The notes: a model not told the origin generated them from the letters alone. DNA of 64,000 nt from Ariolimax columbianus (GCA_036924085.1 JAVGWX010000013.1:47329175-47393174); one strand, 5' to 3'; shown: positions 22,346-35,084, numbered from the stretch's first letter. Numbers and translations are program-made.

Positions 22346-23869
22346 TTTGAAAGAAGCTGAAATGACATGATTAAGTGATTTACTGATTGATTTAATGATT
22401 GACATATAATTTATATTTACCTTGGCTTGACCACTGTTTTTTACATAAATATGTGCATTCTGCGCCTGGCCTGACCTCCGTGCTTTCATTGTATCCTTCT
22501 TGAAATGCCAACAGAACACACGTCTCGCTTTTAAGGAAGTTTCTTGCACTGTCGCCCACGTGACGATGGATAGACATGTGGACTACTATCACTCCAACGT
22601 CATTCTTTGACCACACCCAAACCTAGGAACTATTTTCATGGTAACCAAGCTCCAATATTACCGGTTCGTTCCAAAAGTAGAAATACGCTCAAACTTTTGC
22701 CACTAAAATTTGCAATGTTATCGAGAGCTAACAAAGTTGTACTACAATAACAATGCCCGCATTGGGTGTGTCAATGAAAGTATGACAGCTTGAAATATCT
22801 TTGTAAATATATTTACTCACAACCAGATATATAAATAACATGTACACCAAATCATACCGAGATGCAACTAAAATAACCGACTCGCTTATAACATTGTTTG
22901 TTGCACTTTTGACAGTAAGCATTCCTCATTTGGTCACACCTTGACTATCGCATTGAGTATAATGACGCAGGTGACTGAAAGCGACTAAATACCAAAACGT
23001 GACTCTACAGATGCAAGATTTTCAGCAGACGAGAATGATACGCCACAAATTTATTCAGATGTCCTGCTCAACTAATGGACGCACGTTTTTGTATCTGTAA
23101 TTCCAGTCTGATGCGGTTCGTCAGGAAATCCTAGATATAAGAAGCTTAAAGTCGCTTTCCTGATAGCGCAGTCTTCTGAACGGAGAAGCAAAATCTTTAT
23201 TGTACACGGGCAGAAGACACAAATCAGTTTCATCACATCATCACGTGCTGTCGTGCACGTAAGGTCAGGATCATATCATACCCCCGGTTGCTAGTTCTAA
23301 GCTCATTAGGGCTGGGTAGACATTTTATGTTGTCTTTCACGATAAATTCCCAATATTTCATATCCTCTTTCTGGTATTTAGCTGCCTGAATATCGGCGTC
23401 AAAGGTTAAAATGAAAAGACAAAATGGTTTGCATGTCAGCATAGTAGTGATTGCAACTGATGTTTCCGAACAACAATTTTGTCATCAGGAAAGAAACTAT
23501 GTTGATAATATCCAAACTGGACATAAAATATATAAATCGCGATAGAATATTGATTGGCCAGTAAAATAAGGTAAAATTGGTTGATGATCCCTCATATTCG
23601 AAGGATAGAAATAACTAGACACTAGAAACTAAACTGAATACTTTGGAAAAAAAATGTCTTAGATAACTGAATGCTGGGAAGAATTCAAGACAACATGATA
23701 ATAAGAATAAAACACCAACCTGCAATGTGTTTTTACCTTCACGGGTCAAAAAAGGGGTGAACATTCATCAGGAATGTGCTTTGAATGAAGAACAACAGAC
23801 TTATGATGCAGGACATTATTGGTGCTTAAGCTTCTGCTGCCATGAACGAAATTTCTACTAAAATTGCTT
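22346..23869. other. no recognisable feature
   Basis: Unique-looking AT-rich intergenic DNA; no convincing frame or repeat. Confidence 0.5.
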
Positions 23870-24425
23870 TAGCCTCGTGCGTCTTTAATCGGCTCACCAA
23901 CGTCTGGAGATCAACGACACTGAGCAAACATACCATCTCAGACTATTCAACTCAATCGTAATATCAGTCCTGAAATATGGACGTGAAAGCTGTAAGGCAA
24001 CAAAAGCGATGGAAAACAAATTAAATATCTTTGAAAATTAAAGTTTAAGAAAACTATTGAATATACGCTGGGACTAGTTCATAACTAATGACTCGATAAG
24101 AACAGAGACAAACCAACTATACATGTCGACCATCATGTGGAGAAAACGATGGACATACATCGGACATGTCCTTAAAATGAACAACAACCATCTTCCATTG
24201 CAAGCACTCCAATGGACACCATGGGTGTGAGGGGGTGGGGGCGCGGTCGGAAAAGAGGAAGACCCAAGGAAACACTGAAAAGAACAATCATCCGAGAGGG
24301 CTCAACCATGGGCCTCAGCACCATACAAGATCTGAAAACATTGGCGTCACACCCTTCCAACTGGAGATCATTTGTTTCTGCCTCATACGTCGTATTTTGC
24401 GCCCAAAGAACATAGATAGATAGAA
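23870..24425 (+). mobile_element. LINE-E C-terminal fragment
   Basis: LFNSIVISVLKYGRESCKAT, LRKLLNIRWD, WRKRWTYIGHVLKMNNNHLP, GRGRKRGRPKETLKRTI and SNWRSFVSA, followed by a (TAGA)n tail at 24414-24424. This is the normal ending of a LINE RT ORF with a tetramer tail. Stops are present. Confidence 0.7.
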
Positions 24426-24779
24426 GCTGGCTATAGATAGAAGGGTAGGCTTAAATAGACTTAACAAAACGATCCAGAGACATCTCAGATAGGGGTCTAA
24501 ACAACATACAAAAACTTAGGCAACAACCGTCATACCGTTAAAACAGGAGAACACTTATTCCTGCCTAATGCGCAGTGAATATAGATATATCCCTCATTAT
24601 CTCTTCTATGATGTCAGCGTACTATTCTCTAACACCCTGGATTCACAGAACATTCACCATTGCGCTTGTTTGAACGCCATCAAAGGCTTTTTCATAATTT
24701 ACAAAAGAATGCGTGGCTTCCTGCGCTCTATCCATTAACTTGATGTGTGTGAGAAGGTGGTCCGTGGTTTAGCATTACC

Positions 24780-25055
24780 TGAACCCAGTCTGCTACACAG
24801 GAAATGATGCTTATTACCAGTTGAAATTGAAAAGAGCAGGCGGTGATCTTCAGACTCCGCATAGGCCTCACCATACTGAGGTACCATCTATTCAATAAAC
24901 TTAAGATAGGTGCTACCGACTAATGACCCAGTGGAACTGAGAAAATGACCTCCCAACACCTGCATGCAAATTAGCCCTACATACTAGGACCAGAGGGCCA
25001 TCAGCAATGATAACATTAGACAATCGCTGCTTTCTTCGAACAAATTCAAGTTGGC

Positions 25056-25087
<32 letters not shown>

Positions 25088-25108
25088 AAGAAGAAGAAGA
25101 AGAAGAAA
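24780..25108 (+). mobile_element. decayed LINE-I 3' end with (GAA)n tail
   Basis: Across shifting frames it reads YYQLKLKRAGG, LRYHLFNKLKI-like and TEKMTSQHL sequence, parallel to LINE-I RNase H end YYQLNRREQ...RYHLFNKLKIGGTDEC...KMTAEHLL. It then reads AAFFEQ-like sequence and GCGTAAGAAGAAG with GAA units to 25108. This old copy shows the same 3' tail structure. Confidence 0.65.
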
Positions 25109-25524
25109 AATAAATCAGTTTGCACTAGTAGCTGATTATTTTCAATGTGATTTCCAATATAACATGGCGTTCAACAGGATGATAACATCTCCCCAAAAAT
25201 GCTCCCAACAGCCCTTGAGGATGTTTTCAAGAATATAAACTGTAAAGTTAAAGACATCAGCTCAGACGGAGAAATATTCATTTATTTAATGTCTGCTTAC
25301 GAAGAATAAAGGGCATATGGGCATAAAGTGGCAAGAAAAAGTTGATGAGGAATGAAGACCTGTGGGAAAGGAGCCCAGAAAATATACTGCAGTTCTATTC
25401 AACCTGTTCATACATGGCGCCCACTTTTAATAATTGTCGTCACCGTAAATTGTTTTACCCCCCCCCCCCCACCTCACCCCATCCCCACCCCCATTCACTA
25501 AAATCTAAATTAAAGCAAATCCCG

Positions 25525-25905
25525 CAATCGCCCACTGACTCTCCCACCCAGTCACCCACTGAGTCTCCCACCCAGTCGCCCACTGAGTCTCCCACCCAGT
25601 CACCCACCTCCTCTCCCACCCAGTCGCCCACTGAGTCTCCCACCCAGTCGCCCACTGAGTCTCCCACCCAGTCGCCCACTGACTCTCCCACCCAGTCACC
25701 CACTGACTCTGCCACCCAGTCGCCCACTGACTCTCCCACCCAGTCACCCACCTCCTCTCCCACCCAGTCGCCCACTGAGTCTCCCACCCAGTCACCCACT
25801 GACTCTCCCACCCAGTCGCCCACTGACTCTCCCACCCAGTCACCCACTGACTCTGCCACCCAGTCGCCCACTGACTCTCCCACCCAGTCGCCCACTGAGT
25901 CTGTG
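25525..25905. repeat. 24-bp minisatellite, about 16 copies
   Basis: Unit CCCACTGAGTCTCCCACCCA plus GTCG. The + frame reads repeated SPTESPTQ and minus frames stay open too. It is preceded by a C-rich run at 25456-25468. No start, splice or homology evidence supports a Pro/Ser/Thr-rich protein. Confidence 0.93.
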
Positions 25906-25944
25906 TATTTTGGCTGTTCTTGAAACAGCATGTAATTATTTTGC

Positions 25945-26340
25945 TGTCGCCAATCCGAGTGATCCGCCGGGGTCTTTGTGTGTGACAAGTACAAGAATTG
26001 CCCCACTGCTCCATAGAGAGTATGTCGTAAAAGGCGACTCAGTGACATGGCATAACACTGGACATAGTTTGGGGATGTGTCAAGAGCAACATAGATGGCG
26101 CCTAACAGGGTGTGGGTCTACATTGCCCTAGTGTTTGAGGTTGTTAAGATGTTAACCACATTGGTTAACCACCCTCTGCACCACTTGTCCCAACACAGTG
26201 GTGTAATCAGCTGCTAGAGACTAGCCCATTAAGCAGAACATCCTCCTTGCAGCTACATCCAGCTCCCTCCATGGCTGGTACCTGCACATGGGTATCGCCC
26301 CATGTAGAAGTACAGGTCGACTAAGACTAAACCCGACAAC
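25945..26340 (+). repeat. dispersed repeat DR-5, intact copy
   Basis: It shares with 60637-61475, in order, GCCGGGGTCTTT, ATGTCGTAAAAGGCGACT, CATAGATGGCGCCTAACAGG, GCTACATCCAGCTC and CAGGTCGACTAAGAC. The second copy is interrupted by SINE-1 sequences. No protein is evident. Confidence 0.75.
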
Positions 26341-26399
26341 TTGACAGCTAAAATCGCCCACTAGTGGGTGATACCGCCCAGGTTTAAGAGCACTGATCT

Positions 26400-26645
26400 A
26401 CCGGAACAACGAATTAAAATAGGACTGGGTTAGACAAAAAGTGTAAGACACCGTCAACATAGCCAGACAGGCTCTTACATGGAATCCACAAGGGAAGAGA
26501 AAGAGATGTAGACTAACAAATATATGCAGACTAGAATGTGAGAAGAAACTAACACAACAGTATTGCACCTTGAGAAAGGTAAAGGTTATAGCACAGGGTT
26601 GTGAATGCTGTCTAGATGGTTTCAATGGACTATGCACTAGGAGGA
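26400..26645 (+). mobile_element. LINE-K C-terminal fragment
   Basis: ARQALTWNPQGKRKR, then KKLTQQYCTLRKVKVIAQ and CTRRSDGLI, the closing motifs (RQAL.W.PQGKRKRGRP, W...A.DR..W, LC..R.) of a LINE RT ORF. A second copy lies at 35790-36060. Its end runs into the 31-bp array. Confidence 0.7.
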
Positions 26646-27600
26646 GCGATGGACTGATTAATTTGACTAAGGTTTGCTGACAGAGTGACTGAATTGACTA
26701 GGGTTTGCTGACAGAGTGATTGAATTGACTAAGGTCTTCTGGCGGAGTGAATGATTTGACTAAGGTTTGCTGGCAGAGGGACTGATTTGACTAAGGTTTG
26801 CTGGCAGAGTGACTGATTTGACTAAGGTCGTCTGACAGAGGGACTGATTCTACTAATATCTGCTTACAGACTGACTGATTTAACTACGGTCTGCTGGCGG
26901 ACTGACTGATTTGATTAAGGTCTGCCGACGGACTGACTGATTTGACTAATGATTGCTTACAGAGTGACTGATTTGACTAAGGTCTTCTGATGGAGTGACT
27001 GATTTGACTAAGGTTTCCTGGAAGAGTGACTGATTTTACTAAGGTCTGCTGACGGAATGATTGATTTGACTAAGATCTGCTGGCGGACTGTAATTGATTT
27101 GACCAAGGTCTGCGTAGGCCTGACTGATTTGAATACGGTTTACTGGAAGGGTGACTGTTTTGGCTAAGGTCCGCTGACAAAATGATTGATTTGATTAATG
27201 TTTGTTCGTGGACTAATTGATTTGACAAAGGTCTGCTGACGGACTGGCTGATTTGATTAAGACCTTCTGATGGAGTGACTGATTTGACTAAGGTTTGCTA
27301 GCCGAGTGACTGATTTGACTAAGATTGACTGGCAGGGTTACTGATTTGACTGTCTGGTGACGGACTGGAAGATTTGACTAAGGTCTGCTGGTGGACTAAT
27401 TGATTTGACAAAGGTCTGCTGACGCACTGACTGACTTGACTAATATCTTCTGATGGAGTGACTGATTTGACTAAGGTTTGGTGGCAGAATGACTTGTTTA
27501 ACTAAGATCTGCGCATCGTCTAATTGATTGGATTAAGTTCTGCTGATTGATTTATTGCTGACGGACATTGACTGATTTGACTACGGTCTGATGATGACAT
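26646..27600. repeat. diverged 31-bp tandem repeat, about 30 copies
   Basis: Unit GAGTGACTGATTTGACTAAG followed by GTTTGCTGGCA, with many substitutions and small indels. It begins at the LINE-K terminus GAGCGATGGACTGATT, which resembles the unit start. Confidence 0.9.
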
Positions 27601-27740
27601 TGTAACCATGTAACAGTGTAAGAAAATCTGAAAGGTGCCTAAATTAGTCCAACATAGCAAGCGTGGCTATTGGTCTCAAATTTGAAAACCCAGTTAACAC
27701 TGAGCATTTGTTATCCACAAGCTCTGCTACAGTTATAAGT

Positions 27741-27995
27741 GACCCTATTCAATAGTTCTTCTTCTTCTTCTTCTTTTTCTTCTTCTTCTTCTTCTTCTTT
27801 GTCTTCTTCTTCTTCTTCTTCTTTGTCTTCATCTTCTGTGTTCGTTCTCAATCTCTTGCTACCAAGTCCTGAACCGGGCTTTCTTTGCAAGTTAGCAGGA
27901 TGTAATCCGAAGAACGGAACGCGTTTGGTCGCTAGTTTACAGCTTGACTGCGATATTTTCACCTATCGGTCCGACACATCCGTCGTCGGCAGCTA
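27741..27995 (-). repeat. DR-2 copy with (GAA)n tail
   Basis: The minus strand has GATGTGTCGGACCGATAGGT, AAAATATCGCAGTC, AAGCTGTAAACTA and GGATTACATCCTGCTAACTT, matching DR-2 at 6.2 and 7.7 kb. It then runs into about 75 bp of GAA-rich repeat. Confidence 0.7.
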
Positions 27996-28529
27996 TTCAA
28001 TAGTGAAATCATACACCTGGATCAAGAAATCAACAAACTCCACACACAAATTGAGAAATTCCACGAAGGACAGTAACGCGCTGGTGCAAGCTTTGATGGA
28101 CGATGATGGACGTCGAGGAAAATGTTAACAGTTTAACATTTCGCTTATTCCGAATATTACTTATTGTTGCGAGACCTGGCACCTCAGTAAAGCAGATGTT
28201 AAGAAACTTCCATTGACTCGTCAAGCAATGGAACGAAAAACATCTGCAGTTTTTCTACGAAACAAAATTCATTTCACCAAAGTCAGAAACTTAACCGTCT
28301 TCGCTGACGCCATAGACACTGAGTTGTTAAAGACATATCGATCAGCTTGTCATTGAGTTCGAAGACGTGACATTAGATGGACACGAACAGTCATGTTCCG
28401 ATGACTCTTTCTACGATAAACTTATACTGTCGCCAATCAATTAAACGGATAGATAAATTGATTAAAACCCTTGATCCATCTTGGACTATATAATTTATAT
28501 TGATAAATTCACACATTTGGATAACCTCT
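27996..28529. other. no recognisable feature
   Basis: Nothing coding identified. It may be the upstream part of the decayed LINE that follows. Confidence 0.4.
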
Positions 28530-29362
28530 ATGAGGAGTCCCTAAATGAACTGTTGTTTGCTGATGATCAGATAATCTTTTACCAAAATGAAGAAGACCTA
28601 CAACACCACCTGAACTATCTCCATTTCGCAGGTAACTAACATGGCTTGAAAATCAATACAAACAAAACCGAAACTATTATGATATCGCGTGAACATGTGA
28701 AGAGAAGTTTCTGCATCAATGATGTTAGTATCAAGCAAGTAAGTGAGTTAAAATACTTAGGAAGTATGTCCACTGGTGACGGCAGAGTGGACTGAGAGAT
28801 CGCACATAGAATTCAGAAGCCCAAAGTGTGTACTGAAACCCCCTAGGGTGCTTCTCTCTACTAAGAGCAGTCTGATAAATACACTATTTATTTCTGCATT
28901 GTGTTACGAATGTTAATCTTCGTGTTTATTAGAAACACATAAAAAAATATCCAGAGCTGTGAGATGCGCTGTGTGAGAAGTGCAGCAGGAAAGACATTCT
29001 TTGGTCGAATCCGTAACACCACGCTAAGGCAGATAGTGGATTCAGTTAGTGGCTACATTGGAAACTCAAAAACACAAGTGTTTTGGTCATATAGTCAGAA
29101 GGCATTAAGACCAACTTGCAGTCGGAGAATATCATATGCAGGTCGACGGTGCACGAGCAAGGGGGCCGACTTCGACGTCGGTGGGTCGATGGTATCTGTA
29201 ACACTTTCAGGAAGTTACACCTAACGACAGCATAAATCTACCACCTGGGGATAACAAGAAATCTTGGGTTCCTGTCTCTCATGGCAAGAAAAGAAGGTCA
29301 AAAGAAGAAGAAGAAGAAGAAGAAGAAGAAGAAGAAGAAGCAGAAGAAGAAGAAGAAGAAAG
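28530..29362 (+). mobile_element. LINE fragment with RT box and (GAA)n tail
   Basis: LNELLFADDQIIFYQNEEDL (RT box with F-A-D-D), then LKINTNKTETIMISRE and VSELKYLGSMSTGDGRV. The C-terminal part is highly diverged and the fragment ends in a GAA tract (29304-29362). Stops are frequent. Its family is not clearly one of those above. Confidence 0.65.
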
Positions 29363-29599
29363 AAGTCCAAGATGGACGAAAGATACCCTATTGACTTTAA
29401 ATACTTTGTCCTAACTGCCATTATGCACATCATTTGCATGATTTTCAGAATTTCAGATCACGTATTGTTTTTAAGCTGTTTATTAGTCGCTCAATGTGAA
29501 CCACAGCGTTAGTTTCCATTAGTTAAATTTAAAAAAACCTAAATGGTCGATCGCAGCATATGAAACGGAACACGTTCTTTGGTAAAGACAGAGTAACTA

Positions 29600-30062
29600 A
29601 TTAAGTATTCCAAAAGAAAGATGAAACAACGGCTGGAGTGGTATTAGTATAAAGGCAGATAAGAAATCCAATACAAAGATGGACCAACGGCTGGAGTGGT
29701 ATTAGTATGAAGATAGAAAAGAAATCCGACAGAAAGATAGGACAACGCCTGAAGTGGAATAATTATAAACGCAGATAAGAAATCCGACAAAAAGGATGAA
29801 ACAACGGCTTGAAGGGTATAATTATAAACGCAGATAAGAAATCCGACAAAAAGGATGGAACAACGGCTTGAAGGTATAATTATAAACGCAGATAAGAAAT
29901 CCGACAAAAAGGATGGAACAACGGCTTGAAGGTATAATTATAAACGCAGATAAGAAATCCGACAAAAAGGATGAAACAACGGCTTGAAGGGTATAATTAT
30001 AAACGCAGATAAGAAATCCGACAAAAAGGATGGAACAACGGCTTGAAGGTATAATTATAAAG
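29600..30062. repeat. 58-59-bp tandem repeat, about 8 copies
   Basis: The unit contains GCAGATAAGAAATCCGACAA, AAAGGATGGAACAACGGCTT and GAAGGTATAATTATAAAC. The leftmost three units are diverged and the right five nearly identical, indicating recent expansion at one side. Confidence 0.93.
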
Positions 30063-30860
30063 GCAAAGAGCCAATTAAATGGTATTTACAAAATAACTTA
30101 CAAGCTGCTCAAGCATGTAGTACTCGACTGCTGTGTTTCGTGGCAAGAGGAAGACAACGAAAACGGTGAATCAACAATGTTATGGAATCACTAAAGAGGT
30201 ATGGACTGTAATAAAGAACAGAGGGCACATGAAACAGAGACGCACATCCCAACAGGGTAGAATAGATTAAAGGAACAGATTCATTGAGATTGAAGGGAGG
30301 TGGGAGGGTGAAAGGGTGGAGGGGGGTGTGACGGGCGCCTAAGGTCTACAGTATCTGAGCAACAAGATTATACAAATGTGTGGTGATTTGTTGTTTTAAT
30401 CTGGTTTGTTAGTAAGTAGCATGTTCTTTGCAGAACGTCGCTTCTTTCAACCGACAGCCCATTTGACTGTTATAAGTTTCTTGACAAGTATGCAGTTCCG
30501 TAGGTTGCCATTACTTTTCGAACGCGATGGAGCGAAAAAAAAAAAAAGCCATGTCTGTCAAACTGGACACGATCGTGGTTCGAACCGGATCCCACTATCA
30601 AGTTCGATCCTAATTTGTTTTTACAAGCTTTTATTTTAACTTGACATGACCCTTGTCCTTTTCAGTGAACTTCTATCTCTCCTATTTAAACCAACTTCCC
30701 CATAACCCAGTGAGATGAAATGGCGCAGACAGCTTCTACTAGTGTGACCTGTTAATCTTGCAAATTTTGACGGGCTCTGGACATGTCATTCAAAAACATT
30801 TACCGAAAAACTTCGTTTTATTTATATTTACTTTGATTGAAACTGAGGCACATATTTACA
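30063..30860. other. no recognisable feature
   Basis: Mixed DNA with a purine-rich stretch at 30290-30340 and an A13 run near 30536. A GTGGTTCGAACC motif near 30573 resembles a B box but has no A box in position. Confidence 0.4.
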
Positions 30861-32757
30861 CAGTAACATATGCCAATATTCAACCCACAGGGACAGGACG
30901 AACGTTGAAATTTGCCGATGACATCCTAACGTACAGGACTGGCTCAAACAGGCAAGAGTTGGCCAAGGACATCCAGGAAAATTTGCAAGTAATCTCACAG
31001 TAGTGTGGCTGCTCAAGCTCCAAGACCAACCCAAACAAAGTGTGGTGCTCTTTGAATAATTCCATAACAAAGTATGAACTCCCGGACATCACATTTGATG
31101 GTTGAACCATTGACAGGTTGAAGTACCCTGCAGTGACATTTGATCGCAGACTCTCCTATAATTGCCATGTTGACCACATTGTACAAAGATGTAAGCGAGG
31201 GTTAGGAGCACTCAAGACCATGGCTGCTGCCGACTTGGAACAACACCTCCTGTGCATCCTATTTCATCAAGTCGTGTTGTCTGTCATCGATTACGGACTA
31301 GGCATCCTCACGCTATCAAGAACACAGTGTGTAAGGTTGGACCGCATCCAGAATGAAGGTATGCGACTGGTTCTGGGCTGCACTAGAGATATCACGATTG
31401 TGCTAATGCGGTACATGTTGGGATTGTTATCGGTGACATCCAGACATAAACGGGGCACAAGTCAAAGCCTATATGCATGTCACCACAGACACGCGGCACC
31501 CTCTGTACAGTAGTATCACAGACATCAAGGGATCAAGAATCAAGAGAGTGTCGGCATGGATGCACAGGCAGAGACAACAATCGGACACGTCACTCCAACT
31601 GAGACGATAACCAAAGTGGAAGAATGTGTCCACATTGGTGATAGAATTATCGAGTTTCAGATAAACATCATAACCTTAGGCGAGGAATGCAGAGAACGGA
31701 GCAGCGGGAGAGCATAGCACGAGATAAATCAGCTGATAACTGAGAAAACGCGGGAGAGTGATAACGTCATAAACACTGATTGATCAGTGCTGCGCAGTGG
31801 GACATCAGGCTGGGGTTTTTCGGCTAGAGTGAGAGGAGAGGTCGTTGCTGAGTGGAATATCATGCGGGGTTTCTCAGCTAGAGAGGAGAGGTCGTGGCTG
31901 AGTGGGACATCAGGCGGGGTTTCTCAGCTAGAGTGAGAGGAGAGGTCGTGGCTGAGTGGAACATCAGGCGGGATTTCTCAGCTAGAGTGAGAGGTCGTGG
32001 CTGAGTGGGACATCAGGCGGGGTTTCTCAGCTAGAGAGGAGAGGTCGTGGCTGAGTGGGACATCAGGCGGGGTTTCTCAGCTAGAGTGAGAGGAGAGGTC
32101 GTGGCTGAGTGCAGTAGGACATACATTTCAATAACCTTCAGTTTGAGAATAGAGACTGAAGCAGTGACCTCAGCACTGAAATGGATATCTGAAACTTCTA
32201 TAACAAAGGCAGTCATCGTGACAGACGCACAAGCCGTACATCAGAAGGTACAGAAGTGATGGCTTAGGTACTAGTGGATAGCAGCTGTTAAGGTCTCAAA
32301 CCTTCAGGGGTTGACATGGATCTACTGTCCTGCTCATGCTGGGGTTCAGGGCAATGAAATAGCTTACACCATGGCTTCACAAGCTCCCATCATGGGCACA
32401 TTAGTGATAGATATAAGTGATATTTTGAAATCAATCAATAACCGCCTGTTAGACGAGGACACCGCAATAGATGAAGCAGCAATCCACAGACTGCAAAGTT
32501 TAGACATTAAACGAGGTTTGAGCGGAGTATGGTGCACGAGAGGACGGAGCATGAGAGTGTACAACCAGCGAGCTACAGGAACCATCAGCATCCATACCCT
32601 CGCCATTTGCCGAGAGAGACTGAGCACCTATGGGTATACCCGGAGTGAAGTGACGTCGATTCTAAGAAACAGCACAGCTTTACGCAACAAACAGTTCAAA
32701 CAGGAAGCTTTTCGTTATGAACATGTTTTGCAAACAAACTATTTAAAAAAATAAAAC
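30861..32757 (+). mobile_element. LINE-J2 fragment, RT end plus RNase H
   Basis: The RT part reads TLKFADDILTYRTGSNRQEL, then YPAVTFDRRLSYNCHVDHIV, LGALKTMAA and RLDRIQNEGMRLVLGCTRD. The RNase H part reads IETEAVTSALKWI (Glu), AVIVTDAQAV (Asp) and TWIYCPAHAGVQGNEIAYTM, ending ERLSTYGYTRSEV. The family is I/Jockey-like by domain order. Stops and an internal 54-bp array inactivate it. A partial relative lies at 44175-44394. Confidence 0.8.
31798..32112. repeat. 54-bp array inside an RNase H coding region
   Basis: About six units of GTGGGACATCAGGCGGGGTT, TCTCAGCTAGAGTGAGAGGA and GAGGTCGTGGCTGA occur. Two units lack 6 bp. Each unit encodes the GFSARVRGEVVAE segment that occurs once in related RNase H domains, so the array is an internal expansion of LINE coding DNA. 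Confidence 0.9.
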
Positions 32758-32884
32758 AACGCACAACAGCATGCTAGAAGCCACAACTAGTATGGACCAG
32801 TCAAACATAGCCGTTAGCAGAAGGAGATTTTAACAACCAGTAATATGAGATGTGGCTTTACGAAAAGACCAATGCAAATGGACA

Positions 32885-33300
32885 CGAACTAGAGAAATGG
32901 GAGGTTGACAGCAACCTCTATCTGACTGACAGCTCAGCCGACACTTCAACTTTCTATTGAAGACAATAATAATCAACATCACCCCCTGACCTTGTTTTTA
33001 CCCCCGAATAGTGCGCACAACCTCTATGAGAATGTGACCAGATACCCGTCAAACGTAACCATAAACCTGAGAAACATTCCATCAGACCACAAGCCATTAC
33101 CCAGATGGAACAATAAGAAATCCGATTGACGCAAGTTTGCCACAAGAACAGATCTCTACTGCCATTCCATCAACACCTACCACAGGAAAGTAGGTAAGAT
33201 GGAGGAAAAACTCAACCAGTGCCACCTAAAAGCAGTAATGAAAACCATCTCACGTGCCGCAAGAAGAAACTATAAACTGTATTGATCACCGGAAGTTTAG
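32885..33300 (+). mobile_element. LINE endonuclease C-terminal fragment
   Basis: WEVDSNLYLTDSSADTSTFY and TSPPDLVFTPE match the end of an AP endonuclease domain; compare KWKIDTNLYLINRPEDSPSF and STPDLAFST in LINE-I. SDHKPLPRW follows in another frame. It is badly decayed. Confidence 0.6.
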
Positions 33301-33394
33301 CGGATGGAACTTTAACTAACAGAGGAACGAGGAAGAGCGTAAATGAACTAACATCAAGAAAGTAATATCGCACTCAAGGCAGTATAGTTAAGTT

Positions 33395-33770
33395 ATAACG
33401 TTAAAGTTAAGTATCTTGAGCTTGACATGCTTACAGTGATGTAGATCTCCAAATATTCGTTTATTGGTTGAAGGCATTGGAGGCCAAGAGTGAGAATAAA
33501 CTTTGCTGCACCTCCACTTTGCGTTATTTTACTGCTTAGGTGAAACTCAACTTTCTGTATCATTTGGCCATTGGACTGAACATCGGTCCCTGTGTGTGTG
33601 TGCGATCCATGATTTAAGTTTGGAGGTATTTGTCTCAAGCCCTATCTGTTTGGCTATGTGGTAGAGTTGGTCTATCATTATGTGTGCTTCTTCTATATTA
33701 GAGTTCAGGAGTGCTAGATCATCTGCTAGGACACTAGTATTGAACTCAAAGTAGAAGATAATTTAACATT
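33395..33770 (-). mobile_element. LINE RT-core fragment
   Basis: The minus strand reads FNTSVLADDLALLNSNIEEA, HIMIDQLYHIAKQIGLETN and IQKVEFHLSSKI. These are the A-D-D box and following RT segment of another LINE, interrupted by frameshifts. Confidence 0.6.
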
Positions 33771-35076
33771 TTGCATTTTCAAATCTTTACAGACATTAGT
33801 TCCATGTATTACGACGAATGCATGGTTATGATCTACCTTACAGGCTAAATTCTTGCCTAGCATTGTATGGCGCGTTAGCACCGTTCAGGAATATGTCGCA
33901 TAATTTATGATCATTATTGAAACATCCGTGATATGTTCGATTGTCGAAAGCGGCACGAGATAATATCGAAATGAATATATTTACTGCTAGATATATCATT
34001 ATTTGAGTTAAATCCTTGTTCGTTAGCCTTTTCTTATATGGTTTACATGTCAAAATATAACCAACGGGACTTTGGTCGAGCAAATCCACAAGAAAACACT
34101 ATCGGATGTAAACAAGTACAGAATTTACTTTCCATACTTAACTTTTGAATATTAAATTGAGATCAACCATGTTGCGAGTGCACAAGCAATTGATATCTCA
34201 TATGATGGCATGACATTGTATTTTGTCAGATACACCAATAAAGATGTTAGCATGTACGTAGCTGGCGATCATAAATTTCACGAAAACGTTGGCCTGTTGA
34301 CCAGATTATGTTATGTTTCTGAATATATAAAAGGACTGTAGTAAAACTCAATACGTTTAGTTGCTACAATACAAGCAATGATAAACAACAACAACAAAAT
34401 GGTTCTACATGAGAACGATAACAAGCGTCAAGTTTTAAGTACAGTTAAAACTTTAAATAAAAGAAAACAAAAACATTTTAAATTTAGAACAGTAACATAC
34501 ATAGAATATTAAAATTCTGAGACATACACAAATTGTTCTCAATATTCGAAATTGTACTATAATCCTTGTAACATGAATTCATTTATAAAATATTAATATA
34601 TTAGTGAATTCGTTTTTAATTCATTTAAATGACCTAAATAGTTGAAATGTTGATATATTCACTTTCAGCAGTTTCCCTGTGCGATTAGCTCTTGTCGGGT
34701 CTAGAAGCAATATCGATGGGTCAGTAGCTTTTCTTCACACCCCGGCAGATTCCAGAGAGCCTCTGGCTATTCCATGACCACATATGAAACATATAAAATA
34801 GCTGGGAACTACAACAAAGGTTAAAAAGCTGTTTGCATGAGAACAGTAACATACATTTACGTAAATTACCAACGTTTCTACATAATTAGACCGACATTAA
34901 AGGCTGGGAAAACGAAACAGACACAAATGAAAACAACACAAAAAGAAACAGCGAATAAATTAAACGAATATCAGTATTAAAGATAAAACTATTCGGTTGA
35001 TATAACCAAACTATACGTATACTTTAGGTTCAGAACGTTTTGAGAATTGGTTGATTCCCATAAAGGTTGGCAGTTG
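33771..35076. other. AT-rich DNA upstream of striatin
   Basis: No transposon motif is recognised. The 5' end of the striatin transcript and its promoter probably lie in the right part of this stretch, but no TATA or initiator can be assigned with confidence. Confidence 0.4.
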
Positions 35077-35084
35077 TGACGTCA
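35077..35084. promoter_or_regulatory. CRE-like palindrome TGACGTCA
   Basis: A perfect TGACGTCA, the consensus for CREB/ATF-family factors, lies 59 bp before the striatin start codon. A role is inference. The same octamer occurs at least once more, near 3994 inside a DNA element. Confidence 0.4.

Noticed and set aside
25342..25923. Ser/Pro/Thr-rich 193-codon frame (SPTESPTQ repeats)
   Set aside because: Mucin-like by composition, but opposite-strand frames are just as open, and it is a 24-bp minisatellite.
30540..30600. GTGGTTCGAACC as a SINE or tRNA B box
   Set aside because: No A box at the right distance and no second copy of the surrounding sequence.
33838..34089. 83-codon minus-strand frame upstream of striatin
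   Set aside because: No motif, no signal of exon structure; AT-rich chance frame is more likely.
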